Below, piece after piece: positions 22,058-31,485 of a stretch of DNA of 31,779 nt. Origin of the DNA: a virus; the IMG/VR virus record IMGVR_UViG_3300043675_000027, positions 1 through 31,779 of that record; one strand, given 5' to 3'. Both the position numbers and the translations under genes were made by a program. How positions within the stretch are numbered: position 1 is the stretch's first letter; every line of letters begins with the position of its first letter. A model generated the notes under the pieces. That model saw only the letters and a list, made by a program, of their open reading frames with translations. It was not told where the DNA came from and searched no databases.

Positions 22058-22885
22058 ATGAACATAAACAACCTAAGAAAAGTCCAACTGCACGGCGCGC
22101 GCGTTGTCACTGACGGCGGCCACATCGCGATTCACAGCGCGAGTCGAGCGTACGGGTTCGGCAGCCCGCCCGCCGGTTTCCAAGAAAACACCGACTTCAC
22201 TGCGGAAACGGCGACAAAGCTCGATCCGGCCGCACGGGAGTTTGTCGACGATCCGGTGAGCCTGGCTTCGTCGCGCGCCATGCTGGCGTTACCGTCGCTC
22301 GACTATACGACGCATCAGATCGTCAACGACGCACGCCTGTCGCCGGCCGGTCGCGCAGAGAAACTCAAAGAACCACGCGTGGCTGCGATCAAGACGATTG
22401 CGACGGTGGCGGCGGAAGTGGGCAAGCATGGCCAAACGCTCAGGGCGCGCGAAGCGCAGTTCTACGCGCCGCCGAAGCTCACCAACGATGTACAGGCGGG
22501 TCTCGAGGATCGCGAGGTGCGCGACCACTGGCGCGCCCTGCCCGTAGGTCAACGCATGTCATCGCTTGAAGGAATGGCCCGCGGCCAAGATGACCGAACG
22601 CTCGAGGCGCTGGTGCGCAGTCCGGTGGCAATGGAGCCCAACGAACGCGAACTCATCCGCAACGCCTGGGTTAAGACTGCTGAGAAGCGCAAGCCCAAGG
22701 AAGCGGCCGAACTAAAAGCCGCCGTGGCAGTTCATGAATGGGCGGATAGCGTGGTCAAAGCCGCTGCGCAGTATTCGGCGCGTGCAACCGGATTGACGCC
22801 CGCCGAAATTACCGAAGCCGCGCGCGGTACGGGCGGCGAAGGCATTTTCTTCAATAGTGGGCTGCGCGCCGTCGACGCGGCGTAG
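22058..22885 (+). CDS. Hypothetical phage protein, 275 aa
   Basis: Starts the late block, with AAGGA eight bases before the ATG. The protein is helix-rich with no recognised domain: residues 50-120 and 140-250 are charged amphipathic helices (REVRDHWRALPVGQRM, KKRKP-like AEKRKPKEAAELKAAV). There is no transmembrane segment or signal. The layout before a scaffold-like coiled-coil protein and the tape measure suggests a virion or assembly role, but nothing confirms this. It is followed by the next gene after a 10-base gap containing a GAGGG ribosome site, so both are in one operon. Confidence 0.7.
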   Translation: MNINNLRKVQLHGARVVTDGGHIAIHSASRAYGFGSPPAGFQENTDFTAETATKLDPAAREFVDDPVSLASSRAMLALPSLDYTTHQIVNDARLSPAGRAEKLKEPRVAAIKTIATVAAEVGKHGQTLRAREAQFYAPPKLTNDVQAGLEDREVRDHWRALPVGQRMSSLEGMARGQDDRTLEALVRSPVAMEPNERELIRNAWVKTAEKRKPKEAAELKAAVAVHEWADSVVKAAAQYSARATGLTPAEITEAARGTGGEGIFFNSGLRAVDAA

Positions 22886-22895
22886 GCGAGGGCTC

Positions 22896-23630
22896 ATGCT
22901 CAAGTACGAAGTCCCGGACCTCTCGCAAGTCGCCGAAGCACTCCGCGGCTGCTACGAAAAAACCGAAGCCGGCGCCTATCGCCTTGCGCTCGATGGCTAT
23001 GAGACGCCAGAGCAGTTGCGCGCCGGTCTTGCTGCTGAGAAGGCCGCCGCGCGTGCCGCAGTTGCTGAACTCGCTCGACTGGAAAAACTGGCGGCAGAAT
23101 CCGCCACGCGCCTGGCTGAACAGGAACCGGAGGACGCCCGGCGAAAGGCTGAGCAGGAAGCGCAGCTCAATCGCCAATACGAGCAGGAAAACACTCGCAA
23201 GCTAGCCGAATACACGGCGAGCAAAGAAGCAGAAATTAGCAGCCTGCGCGCGGATCGCAACCGCGTCGTTCTTGAACATGCCGCGCTCAATATAGCCGCC
23301 AAGCTGGCGCGCGCTGAATACGTCGCAGTGCTGCTGCCACACATTGCCGAGCGTCTCGAAGGTCGCGAAGAAGGCGGCGTGTTTTCCGTGCACGCAAAGG
23401 ACGCGCCCGATCTTGACGCGCTGGCCGAGCAGTTCCGCGCGGATAAGCGCTTCGAGCGAATCATTGTTGGCGCATCGCCCGCCGAGAAAGCACGTCACGC
23501 CGCACGCGTCGCGGAAACCCTTGGCGTGAAGGCTGCACAGCAACCCATCACGCGCAAGCAGTTTGAATCTCTGCCACCCGAACGACGCGCCGAAAGTGTG
23601 CGCGCTGGTACAACAATTCTTGACGGTTAA
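22896..23630 (+). CDS. Coiled-coil phage protein, scaffold-like
   Basis: A 244-aa protein. After a short N-terminal domain, residues about 45-125 are an uninterrupted coiled coil rich in Ala, Glu, Arg and Lys, followed by a compact domain and a C-terminal ITRKQFESLPPERRAESV ending. That ending resembles a motif common at the C-terminus of phage structural or scaffolding-type proteins (ITRxQFxxLxPxxR). The ATG at 22896 has GAGGG four bases upstream. It lies between the 275-aa protein and the tape measure. It could be a head scaffold, capsid accessory or tail assembly factor; none is proven. Confidence 0.65.
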   Translation: MLKYEVPDLSQVAEALRGCYEKTEAGAYRLALDGYETPEQLRAGLAAEKAAARAAVAELARLEKLAAESATRLAEQEPEDARRKAEQEAQLNRQYEQENTRKLAEYTASKEAEISSLRADRNRVVLEHAALNIAAKLARAEYVAVLLPHIAERLEGREEGGVFSVHAKDAPDLDALAEQFRADKRFERIIVGASPAEKARHAARVAETLGVKAAQQPITRKQFESLPPERRAESVRAGTTILDG

Positions 23631-23645
23631 TTACGGAGCGATGTT

Positions 23646-26600
23646 ATGAGTGAATCAACCGAAGTCGCGGGCCTAAAAATTGCGGTCGATGCGACCAGCA
23701 CCGATAAGGCATCCGTCTCTCTCGATAAATTCACCGCCTCGGCGGCGCGCGCCAACACGGCGACCACGGCGCTCGGCGCGACGTCCAAAACCATCGCCGC
23801 GCAGACCGCGCAGATGGCGAGCGCCTACGCAGATGCGGGCCGCGCAGCGCAAGCCGCCTCAACGAACCTATCGCCCCTGACTGCGCGCATCAAGGAACAG
23901 GTCGATCTGTTCGGCAAATCGCCGGTCGAAGTCGCCAAGTATCGGGCAGGTCTGGCAGGACTGAGTCAAGAAGAAACGGCGCTGTACGTAGGTTACGCTA
24001 AGCGTTTGACGGCACTACAGGCCGCAGAAGCGGCATCAAAGGCTGCCGCCAAGGCGGAAGACTCGCTGGGTAAGGCAGTGCATGCGGGTGGACAAGCGGT
24101 ACAAGTTAGCTCGCTGCAAATCCGTGAAAGTCTTTCGATTCTGCGTGACATAGGGTCGGGTCGCTATTCACGTATCCCAGGATCGTTCTCGATTCTTGCG
24201 CAACAGGGGAATCTCGCCGCGCTCGCCATGAAGGCGTTGTCGAGCCCTTTGGTTGTTGCCGGCATCGCGGCGACCGCTACGGCAGCGACTGTGGGCGTAC
24301 TCGCGTATCAAGCTGAGAAAGCCGCGGAATCAATCAAGCTCATCGGGACCGCGCTCACCGCGACCGGCAAGAGTGCGCTCGTCTCCGATGATCAGATCCG
24401 CCAGACCATCGACCTGATTCAGCAATTGCACGGCGTCAATCGCGCGGACGCTACTTCATCGGTAGATGCGTTGGTCCGTGCGCCGTTCGCCAATGTGGAG
24501 CAGTTCAAGGAGGCCGCATCGATTCTCGGCGATCTTGCGGCGGCACTCGGTGTCAAAGTACCTGACGCCGCGAAAGTGTTGTCTGGAGCGCTAGAAAGTC
24601 CGATTCAAGGATTGCGCAGGTTACAGCAAGCGCATATTGCGCTCACGCCAGATCAGCAGTTGCTGATTGAGCGCTTGCATGATGAAGGCAAGGAATCTCA
24701 AGCCGCAGCGGCGCTGATCGATGCCTTGCAGGAAAAAACGAAGGGGTTGGCACAGCAGAATCTCACGCCGCTGCAAACCTCGATTCAAAACTTGGGCAAT
24801 GCCTGGCATGGCGCATCGACGCAGTTCTCAGAGTCATCAGTGGTCAGCGGTGTGCTTGCCACACTGACCGGATCGTTCAACGCCATGGCGAAGGCCATCA
24901 ATGCGGTACGCGACGGCAGCAAGGGTCTGGATGATACCTTTTCCGCCATATTCGCCAATCCGGCGATTACCGCCATTCTTCCCGGTCCACTGCAGGCATT
25001 GGCCGGCAGGGCGCAGACCACGGCGGGAGGCCCAGGCCGCGTCACGACCAGCACCGGCCTTGCGGCGGCGAAAGCGGCGGCAGACGCTGCGGAAAAAGTG
25101 GCGACGGATAAGACCGCTGCTGCCTTCGCGCAAGATTTCGATCGTGTGGATCAGTTGACTCGTGGCCTCAAGTCACAAGCAGCCGCCACCCAAGAATTGA
25201 TCCTCAAGCGTAAGGAACTGCAGGCGGCGCTGAACACCAAGGGCGAGATAACCGAACCTGCGCAGCGTGCCGTGTTTCAGGATCGCATCAAGGCCATCAA
25301 CGAGCAATTGACGAAGAAAGATGACGGCGGATTCGCGGCGAAGAAATTGGAGTTGTTGCAGTCTCTAAACAAGGCGCAAGAGGAACTGACCGCAACCACC
25401 AATGGCACGACACTCGCGGAAGATCGCGGCGTCAAGGCGACGCAGACATGGCTCGATAACAATCAAAAAGCGCTCAAAATCAGCGAGGCGACTAAAGCGG
25501 TTCTATTGAGCATCGCCGCTGCCGCGGATAAAACGAATGAAGCGAATAAGGTTGCGCTAGAAACGATTGCAATCAAACAGCGCACCGAAGGCGTGCAGTC
25601 GCAAATCGATCGCCTCACGGGCAACACTGCGGATTCGCAAGTTGAAGCCATTCACAAACAATTCGATGAGCCGCTGCGCAAGGATCAGGCATCTGCAGAT
25701 GAAGTTCCCGCATTACAAGCCGAGGTCGATGCTGAAAAGAGCAAAGTCGCTGAACTGCTAAAGGTGGCGCAGGCCGCCAACGAAGTTCTGCAGATTGAGA
25801 AGGCAATCAGCGTATCCGAAAAGGCCAACGCCACGGTGTCAAAGACCGTGCAAGTCGAGGAAGCGGCCGGGTTAATCTCGCACGCTGCGGCTCAGCAGAA
25901 AATCATCGCCGCTAACGACGCTGAAGCTGAATCACTCGCAAAACAGATACCGATCTACCAGGCATTGGCCGCTGCGCAAAGCGGACCGGCGGCCGATGCG
26001 TACCGAGAAAAAATCGGTGAGCTAAGCCTCAAGATCCTTGAGCTTAAGACGCATACGAGCGAACTGACTGCGGCGCTGAAGGGCGCCTTTGAAAGCTCGG
26101 TGTCCTCTGCGCTCGATGGCGTGATCGAGAAAACTGAGACGGCCAATCAAGCGGTAAAGAATATCGAGAAGTCCTTAGAGCACGCCTTCGTCTCGACGTT
26201 CACCAAGGGCCTCGTCAACGATCTGAGCACGTCCATTTTCAGCCCGCGCACCGCTCCAGGCGGCGCGCAGCAGCCCGGCGGCTTTGCAGGCGTGCTGCCG
26301 TCGGTGGCCGGGTTGTTCGGCATCAAACCCCCTGCGACTGGCGTTGCCGGCGCCACCGGTATCGCGGGTGCGGCGGCCAGCGCGGCTCCGATCTCTGCGG
26401 CATTCACGGCAGGCTCAACCACGGTGTCGACGGCCTTGGGCGCATCCTTCGCGAGCGGCGCGGCCACCTTGGCGAGCGCCATTACCGAGTCGCTGTCCGG
26501 CGCGAATCCCACCAATGTCAGCGGGGGCGATTTGGGCCCGCTGTTTGGCCTCGATGGCGGTAGCTCTGCGGTCTCAGGGATCATCCCTGATTTATCTGCG

Positions 26601-27764
26601 CAAGCCGAAGCGGCGACAGCGCCAACCTTTGATGTAGGCGGCTATACCGGCAATGGCAGCAAATACCAACCGGCAGGCGTCGTGCACGCGGGTGAGTTTG
26701 TGCACCGCGCAGAAGTCGTCAGGCAACCAGGCGCAATGTCATTCCTCTCGGACTTCAATGACCGCGGCATGCAGGCGGTCGCCACATATGCGGGCGGCGG
26801 GTTGGTCGGTCCGGTCAAGAGCATCGATACGTTGCCGGCATTGGCTGCATCCGCGTCGTCCGCGTCGGCGCGCAACGGTGTTGAGCAAGTCGGCGCGACC
26901 ATCAGCACGGCGTTGAACACGGGCGGCCAGCAGGCCGGCAGTACGCTTACCGATGCCGTGGCGCAGGGCGGCGTGCAAGCTGGGCAAACCATCGCCAATT
27001 CGATAGCGCAAGCGAGCCAGCCGGGCACTGGCTTGTCCGCAGGCGGCAGCAACACCTACAGCAAGACCAACAACGACAAGGGCATTTTCGGCCTGGTGAT
27101 GGCCCTCGCAGGCATTGCGACGAAAGGGCTCAAAGCACCGTCGAGTAGCGCGGGTCCGGACTTGACCGGCGGGGCGATCGCCGCAACTGCGCCGGCGCTG
27201 GACTCAAGCACCATTTCAGGCCTTGCCTCGACGAATCCACCTGGGTATGCGCCCGGCGGCTACACCGGGGACGGCGGCAAATACGAGCCTGCCGGGATCG
27301 TCCATGCAGGCGAATTCGTGCATCGCGCGGAAGTAGTGCGCCAGCCGGGAGCGATGCAGTTCCTCAGCGCCTTCAACGACAAGGGCATGTCGGCGGTGTC
27401 GTCGTGGGGCGCGCGCGGGTATGCCTACGGAGGGCTCGTCTCTGCGCCGCCGCTGGCACGCATTGGCGAATCGATGGACTGGCGACCTGCAGCGGGGGCG
27501 AATGCCTACTCGGTTCCTAGGACCTTTACGGCGCCTGGGTATGCTGACGGCGGCATCGTGTATCCGGCAGCCCCACCCAGCGCGAGCACGCCGGTCGTCT
27601 CGATACCGCAGACCGGGCAGGGCTCTGGAGGGCAACCCGCGCCACGCTACGCCGGCCAGGGCGCCCCTACCGCGGTCAATTTGGTGCTGTCGCCGGAAAT
27701 GGCGCACACGACGGTCGCTGACCTTATCGATCGCCATCTCAACGATTCGTTTGCGAAGCGCTGA
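23646..27764 (+). CDS. Phage tail tape measure protein
   Basis: A 1372-aa protein that sets tail length and is packed in the tail tube of siphophages. Residues 50-140 match the lambda gpH-type N-terminal region, with alanine-rich helices. A hydrophobic segment lies at about 200-221 ([21 protein letters not shown]), long helical repeats extend to about 900, and the C-terminus carries the gpH-like GGYTGxGxKYxPAGxVHxGEFV motif twice. Start: GGAG seven bases before the ATG. Its length would correspond to a tail of roughly 200 nm by the usual 1.5 angstrom per residue rule. The expected tail tube and chaperone genes upstream are not seen, and terminase genes follow, an unusual order. Confidence 0.93.
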   Translation: MSESTEVAGLKIAVDATSTDKASVSLDKFTASAARANTATTALGATSKTIAAQTAQMASAYADAGRAAQAASTNLSPLTARIKEQVDLFGKSPVEVAKYRAGLAGLSQEETALYVGYAKRLTALQAAEAASKAAAKAEDSLGKAVHAGGQAVQVSSLQIRESLSILRDIGSGRYSRIPGSFSILAQQGNLAALAMKALSSPLVVAGIAATATAATVGVLAYQAEKAAESIKLIGTALTATGKSALVSDDQIRQTIDLIQQLHGVNRADATSSVDALVRAPFANVEQFKEAASILGDLAAALGVKVPDAAKVLSGALESPIQGLRRLQQAHIALTPDQQLLIERLHDEGKESQAAAALIDALQEKTKGLAQQNLTPLQTSIQNLGNAWHGASTQFSESSVVSGVLATLTGSFNAMAKAINAVRDGSKGLDDTFSAIFANPAITAILPGPLQALAGRAQTTAGGPGRVTTSTGLAAAKAAADAAEKVATDKTAAAFAQDFDRVDQLTRGLKSQAAATQELILKRKELQAALNTKGEITEPAQRAVFQDRIKAINEQLTKKDDGGFAAKKLELLQSLNKAQEELTATTNGTTLAEDRGVKATQTWLDNNQKALKISEATKAVLLSIAAAADKTNEANKVALETIAIKQRTEGVQSQIDRLTGNTADSQVEAIHKQFDEPLRKDQASADEVPALQAEVDAEKSKVAELLKVAQAANEVLQIEKAISVSEKANATVSKTVQVEEAAGLISHAAAQQKIIAANDAEAESLAKQIPIYQALAAAQSGPAADAYREKIGELSLKILELKTHTSELTAALKGAFESSVSSALDGVIEKTETANQAVKNIEKSLEHAFVSTFTKGLVNDLSTSIFSPRTAPGGAQQPGGFAGVLPSVAGLFGIKPPATGVAGATGIAGAAASAAPISAAFTAGSTTVSTALGASFASGAATLASAITESLSGANPTNVSGGDLGPLFGLDGGSSAVSGIIPDLSAQAEAATAPTFDVGGYTGNGSKYQPAGVVHAGEFVHRAEVVRQPGAMSFLSDFNDRGMQAVATYAGGGLVGPVKSIDTLPALAASASSASARNGVEQVGATISTALNTGGQQAGSTLTDAVAQGGVQAGQTIANSIAQASQPGTGLSAGGSNTYSKTNNDKGIFGLVMALAGIATKGLKAPSSSAGPDLTGGAIAATAPALDSSTISGLASTNPPGYAPGGYTGDGGKYEPAGIVHAGEFVHRAEVVRQPGAMQFLSAFNDKGMSAVSSWGARGYAYGGLVSAPPLARIGESMDWRPAAGANAYSVPRTFTAPGYADGGIVYPAAPPSASTPVVSIPQTGQGSGGQPAPRYAGQGAPTAVNLVLSPEMAHTTVADLIDRHLNDSFAKR
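26637..26780 (+). repeat. GGYTG domain repeat, copy 1, within the tape measure gene
   Basis: Encodes 48 residues from [14 protein letters not shown] to FNDRGMQAV. The second copy at 27255-27398 encodes the same 48-residue unit with about a dozen substitutions. Both contain [19 protein letters not shown]. Confidence 0.85.
27255..27398 (+). repeat. GGYTG domain repeat, copy 2, within the tape measure gene
   Basis: The same 48-codon unit as 26637-26780, 618 bases downstream and in frame. Synonymous changes are frequent, so the duplication is not recent or has been under protein-level selection. Confidence 0.85.
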
Positions 27765-27795
27765 TTTGTCATTCAATCCTAACGGGAGAACGAAA

Positions 27796-28182
27796 ATGGT
27801 TCGCGATGTTGAATTTGAAAGTTTTGTTTTATGGCTTTGGCCAAAGTATCAGCAAAGTGACGAGGCGGGCGCGGTCTCGCGGCACGTACGGGCGCGTGCG
27901 TTCCCGGCGCATGTCTTCTCAGATCCAGTCGCATTGCAGGCTGATCTCAACAACAATATTAGTTTTGCAAGTGAGAGCGCGCCGGATCACAGAATCCCGC
28001 TACAGGGAAATGTCGGGTTTGTTCCATCATTGGCCAATTGCGCGTCCGCACTCGCCGCAGCCCCCATCGATCAGCTCTCTTGGGCCGACTTCGCCACGCT
28101 GCACACAAGCATTCTGCATTTTGGTCCCGATTGTTCGATGACCCAATTCAACACGGCACTGGCGCAGTTCAGAGCATCGTAG
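27796..28182 (+). CDS. Hypothetical phage protein, 128 aa
   Basis: Unrecognised protein between the tape measure and small terminase genes. The ATG has GGGAG seven bases upstream. The N-terminal third is helical and aromatic (ESFVLWLWPKYQQS), the middle is mixed (FSDPVALQADLNNNISFAS), and the C-terminal helix is TQFNTALAQFRAS. Its TAG stop is directly followed by the ATG of the terminase gene, so the two are co-translated or closely packed. A DNA-packaging accessory or tail protein are both possible; nothing decides between them. Confidence 0.65.
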   Translation: MVRDVEFESFVLWLWPKYQQSDEAGAVSRHVRARAFPAHVFSDPVALQADLNNNISFASESAPDHRIPLQGNVGFVPSLANCASALAAAPIDQLSWADFATLHTSILHFGPDCSMTQFNTALAQFRAS

Positions 28183-28680
28183 ATGCTCCAGTCCTCTCCC
28201 GACGCGCCGCGCCTCGTTCCTGCCGCCGGCTCCCTTGGCGGGCAGCCGCGCAAGGAACCTCCGGCGGATGCTGCGCATCACATTCGCAGCTTTGCCGGCG
28301 ACGGTTTTTCGATCGTCGGCATCAGCGAAAAATTCGGGATCGATCGAAAAACGTTAGAGCGATGGCTGGCCGATTTCCCGGAGCTGCGCGAGGCGTTCGA
28401 TCGAGGGCGCGAGAAAGAGCGGCACTCGTTGCACAATCGTTTGTATCGAATCGCCATGGAATCCGATGACGAAAAAACGGCGGTCTTGGCGGCGACAGTT
28501 ATTCTCAATTCGCGGCACGGCTACCGTCGAGACGATCAGGGCGAACAGGCGAGTCGTGTGAACATCACGTTCAATCTGCCGGGCGCTCTGTCGCGCGAAG
28601 AATTCATGAAAACGGTGAGCATCGATGAGCAACGAACTGACGACGAGCCCGTTCCAGGAACGGGTCTTGTCCGTACCTGA
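28183..28680 (+). CDS. terS: Putative small terminase subunit
   Basis: A 165-aa protein. Residues 35-75 form an HTH (GFSIVGISEKFGIDRKTLERWL), as in DNA-recognition domains of small terminases, followed by a helical region (REKERHSLHNRLYRIAME, KTAVLAATVILNSRHGYR) typical of the oligomerising core. The C-terminal tail includes REEFMKTVS. It overlaps the large terminase start by 56 bases, the usual arrangement for the pair. The subunit selects phage DNA at the pac or cos site and delivers it to the motor. An HTH regulator is the alternative, but the overlap strongly favours terminase. Confidence 0.8.
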   Translation: MLQSSPDAPRLVPAAGSLGGQPRKEPPADAAHHIRSFAGDGFSIVGISEKFGIDRKTLERWLADFPELREAFDRGREKERHSLHNRLYRIAMESDDEKTAVLAATVILNSRHGYRRDDQGEQASRVNITFNLPGALSREEFMKTVSIDEQRTDDEPVPGTGLVRT

Positions 28681-30010
28681 AAGCGCCGATATTTTCTTGG
28701 GCGGCGGTCGCGGCGGCGGTAAAGATTACGCCATCGCGTTTTTGATCCTGCGCCACATGGAGCAGTACCGCGCTCGCGCCCGCGCGCTGTACTTGCGCAT
28801 GACGTATCAAGGACTCGCAGACTTTGAACTCATCTGCCGGGAAATCTTCGGCATGATCTATGGGGGTGGGGCTAGATACAACGCGAATGATCATGTCTGG
28901 CGATTCCCCGGCGGCGGCTATTGCGAACTGGGTCAGCTCGACTCGCACGCTGCGTACGCGTCAAAACAAGGTCGATCGTTCACCCTGCTCATCGTGTCCG
29001 AGGCAGGCCAATACGCATCCCCCGATTTGCTCGACCTGATGCGCTCTAACTTGCGCGGCCCGAAGGAAATACCGCTGCGCATGGTGGTCGCTGCGAATCC
29101 GGGCGGTGTCGGCCATCATTGGCTCGCGCGCCGCTATGTGTTTCGCGCGAAGCCGTGGACGCCGTTCATCGAGGAGAAGAGCAAACGCGAGTGGGTGCAC
29201 GCGCCGAGCACTTATCTCGACAATCCCCATATCGATCAGGCCCAGTATCGCGCGCAGCTCGAGAGTGCAGCACCATCAGACCCTGAACTGTTGCGCGCGT
29301 GGCTTGAAGGCGATTGGGCAGTTGCACGCGGCGCCTATTTTGCGGCTTGCCTTGAAGAGTCGCGCAACGCGGTCGGTCCATTCGACAAGGTGCCGGTCGA
29401 TCGCTTCGGCGAGTGCTGGCGCACGTGGCTTAGTCATGATTTCGGCAGTTCCGCGCCATCCGTCACGCAACTCATGGCCGAATCTCCTGGCCAGGAAATT
29501 GACGGTCGATTCTATCCGCGTAAATCAATTGTGGTGCTCGCCGAACTGGCCGCGCACCGTCGCGACGATTTGAGTAAGGGTCTCGGATGGACCGCGAAAG
29601 TCACGGCCGAAGCCATACGCTCGGAGCTGTGCGCAAAATGGAAAGTCCCAGCTCAAGGCTGTGCCGATGACGCCATCTTTGCGCGCATGGGTTCCTCTGC
29701 AGGCAGTATCTCGGACGAGTTCGCCGCGGCCGGCGTGACGTTTCAGCCAGCGCGCAAAGCCGACAGAATCAGCGGCTGGCAAAAAATGAAGCGCATGCTC
29801 GCCGACGCTGGGAAGCCCGATGTCCCCGGGCTATACGTGTCGCGAGACTGCGAATATTTTTGGGCGACGGTGCCATATCTCGCACGCGATCAGCGGCGAG
29901 TTGAGGACGTGGACTCATCCGGCATCGATCACAGCGCCGACTGTTCTCGATATGGAATTTTGTATGAGCGTCCTGTAACGGGCGCTGTCGGCATCGGCTT
30001 CGCAATGTAA
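28625..30010 (+). CDS. terL: Large terminase subunit
   Basis: A 461-aa packaging motor that cuts concatemers and translocates DNA into the prohead. The ATPase half has Walker A GGGRGGGKD (26-34), Walker B LLIVSEAG with Glu126 (Ser replaces the more usual Asp), and the coupling motif VVAANPGG (154-161). The nuclease half shows acidic residues at D272 (SHDFGSS), in LAELA (near 307) and at D348-D349 (CADDAIF), in keeping with the RNase H-like fold. The domains look complete and uninterrupted, so it is probably functional. The start overlaps the small terminase gene by 56 bases. A portal gene would normally follow; instead there is a putative virion surface protein. Confidence 0.93.
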   Translation: MSNELTTSPFQERVLSVPESADIFLGGGRGGGKDYAIAFLILRHMEQYRARARALYLRMTYQGLADFELICREIFGMIYGGGARYNANDHVWRFPGGGYCELGQLDSHAAYASKQGRSFTLLIVSEAGQYASPDLLDLMRSNLRGPKEIPLRMVVAANPGGVGHHWLARRYVFRAKPWTPFIEEKSKREWVHAPSTYLDNPHIDQAQYRAQLESAAPSDPELLRAWLEGDWAVARGAYFAACLEESRNAVGPFDKVPVDRFGECWRTWLSHDFGSSAPSVTQLMAESPGQEIDGRFYPRKSIVVLAELAAHRRDDLSKGLGWTAKVTAEAIRSELCAKWKVPAQGCADDAIFARMGSSAGSISDEFAAAGVTFQPARKADRISGWQKMKRMLADAGKPDVPGLYVSRDCEYFWATVPYLARDQRRVEDVDSSGIDHSADCSRYGILYERPVTGAVGIGFAM

Positions 30011-30035
30011 ACAACACAAACAAGGCCTAGAAATC

Positions 30036-31016
30036 ATGACAATTCTCTGGTTCGGTGGCGAGGATATCGATTTTCCCGCGGGAAATGCCGTTGCTAACAA
30101 CGGCAGCGGTTTCAGGAGCTCGTATGCGCGGACCGCGCTCAATTGTTCTTCTGGCGTGAATACCGTCAGCGCCCGCAGCCTTGCGTTCAGCGGTGGCGCG
30201 CTCACCTCATTCTGGCTACACGCCCAGCTAACATTAGCAACAGGGGCTCAACCATACCGCGCAGCGGGCCTCGCGCAGACGGCCAACGGGACGGCGAGCG
30301 GCCTCTACGTCGGCAACGATAGCAGCACCGCAAGCAAGGTGGCGTTGTGGAAGCTCGATGGTTCGACCTGGACCGAGTTGGCCTCGGAGAGCGGCGCATC
30401 CTTGTCCAGCGCGCCGCAGGCAGTTGATATGCAGGTGACCAATTTTGGAGCGACCGCAACCGTCAACGTCTACGTTGCCGGTACTTTGAAGATTACCTAT
30501 AGCGGGAGCACGGCCATCACCGGTGTTTCTAATTTGGATTGCGTATCCCTTCCAGGCAACAGCGGCGTTTTTGTGGCGTCTGAAATTATCGTCGCCGACG
30601 CCGACACGCGCGCCATGAGCTTGGTCACCATGGCGCCGAATGCGGCCGGGGACGCGAACAACTGGACTACTGGCACTTATGCCAGCATCAATCCGACCAC
30701 CATCAACGATGCGAACGTGATTGCGGTCAACACGACGGGCCAGGACTTCCAGGCGAACTGCATCGATCTGCCGAGCGGATCGTTCTCGGTCAACGCGGTC
30801 AAGGTGGCCGCGCGCGCGGAAGTGACTGCCGGATCCACGCCAACGTCTGTGAAACTGGGTGTCAAGACCGGGGGCACGGTTAACGTCGATGCCGGGCACA
30901 CGCTCACCGCGGCGTTCACGACGTATGAGCGGCTGATGACAACGAATCCCGTCACCTCTGCCGCCTGGCTTTCGAGCGACATGAACGCGCTGCAGATGGA
31001 TCTGCAGTCGGCCTAG
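30036..31016 (+). CDS. Putative virion surface protein
   Basis: A 326-aa protein of low charge, rich in Ser, Thr, Ala, Gly and Asn with alternating hydrophobics, i.e. a beta-sheet protein. Residues 1-190 (TILWFGGEDIDFP, then AFSGGALTSFWLHAQL, VALWKLDGSTWTELAS) resemble the concanavalin/jelly-roll fold of phage decoration or tail-fibre proteins; the C-terminal 120 residues are a second beta-rich region. There is no strong ribosome site; it follows the terminase gene by 25 bases. It is probably displayed on the virion. Family identity is not certain. Confidence 0.65.
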   Translation: MTILWFGGEDIDFPAGNAVANNGSGFRSSYARTALNCSSGVNTVSARSLAFSGGALTSFWLHAQLTLATGAQPYRAAGLAQTANGTASGLYVGNDSSTASKVALWKLDGSTWTELASESGASLSSAPQAVDMQVTNFGATATVNVYVAGTLKITYSGSTAITGVSNLDCVSLPGNSGVFVASEIIVADADTRAMSLVTMAPNAAGDANNWTTGTYASINPTTINDANVIAVNTTGQDFQANCIDLPSGSFSVNAVKVAARAEVTAGSTPTSVKLGVKTGGTVNVDAGHTLTAAFTTYERLMTTNPVTSAAWLSSDMNALQMDLQSA

Positions 31017-31025
31017 GCGAATCCC

Positions 31026-31226
31026 ATGGCTACTGGCGTCAATGTCTCGAAAGCAAACCTCTACGGAGTGCTCGCACCGCCGATCGCGGCCAGCGTCAGC
31101 AAGGCGAACCTGTCTGCGGTGTTGTCGCCGCCGCTAGGCATCGGCGTATCGAAGGCGAATATTTATGCCGTGCTGTCACCCGTGACCGCCAGTGCTCAAC
31201 GGTCGATGGTGCAAGTGTGCGGGTAA
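31026..31226 (+). CDS. SKANLY-repeat protein 1
   Basis: A 66-aa protein built mostly from three imperfect repeats of about 17 residues with the core VSKANLYxVLxPP. The repeats start at about residues 5, 23 and 40. Tandem short repeats of this kind occur in some phage virion or tail-associated proteins. It follows the virion surface gene by 9 bases and is paralogous to the next gene, probably from a local duplication. The C-terminal tail (ASAQRSMVQVCG) is unique. No enzymatic motif. Confidence 0.7.
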   Translation: MATGVNVSKANLYGVLAPPIAASVSKANLSAVLSPPLGIGVSKANIYAVLSPVTASAQRSMVQVCG

Positions 31227-31233
31227 CACAGTA

Positions 31234-31434
31234 ATGGCGACCGGCGTCGATGTCTCCAAGGCGAATATTTACGCAGCGCTCTCGCCCCCGAAAGGCACGG
31301 GGGTTTCCAAGGCCAACCTGTACGCAGCACTCGCGCCTCCCGCTGGCGTGGTCGTTTCAAAAGCCAATCTCTACGCGGTGGTATCGCCGCCAAGTTCCGT
31401 CAAAGGGCGACGCTTGGTCTTCGCGTGCACGTGA
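31234..31434 (+). CDS. SKANLY-repeat protein 2
   Basis: A 66-aa paralogue of the previous protein: MATGVDVSKANIYAALSPP at the start, then two more VSKANLYAxLxPP-type units. The ATG at 31234 lies 7 bases after the preceding stop; a longer start at 31192 would overlap that gene. The close spacing and shared N-terminus (MATGV-x-VSKAN) suggest tandem duplication. It is the last plus-strand gene of the window, before a convergent terminator. Confidence 0.7.
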   Translation: MATGVDVSKANIYAALSPPKGTGVSKANLYAALAPPAGVVVSKANLYAVVSPPSSVKGRRLVFACT

Positions 31435-31441
31435 ACTAAAA

Positions 31442-31461
31442 AGGCCGCCCGAAGGCGGCCT
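31442..31461 (-). terminator. Rho-independent terminator with TTCG loop
   Basis: AGGCCGCC, CGAA, GGCGGCCT; on the minus strand the loop reads TTCG and a five-T tract (31442-31438) follows. It ends the minus-strand gene at 31486 and sits between two converging genes. Confidence 0.8.
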
Positions 31462-31485
31462 GTGTATCGTTGACGATGAGCGTAG

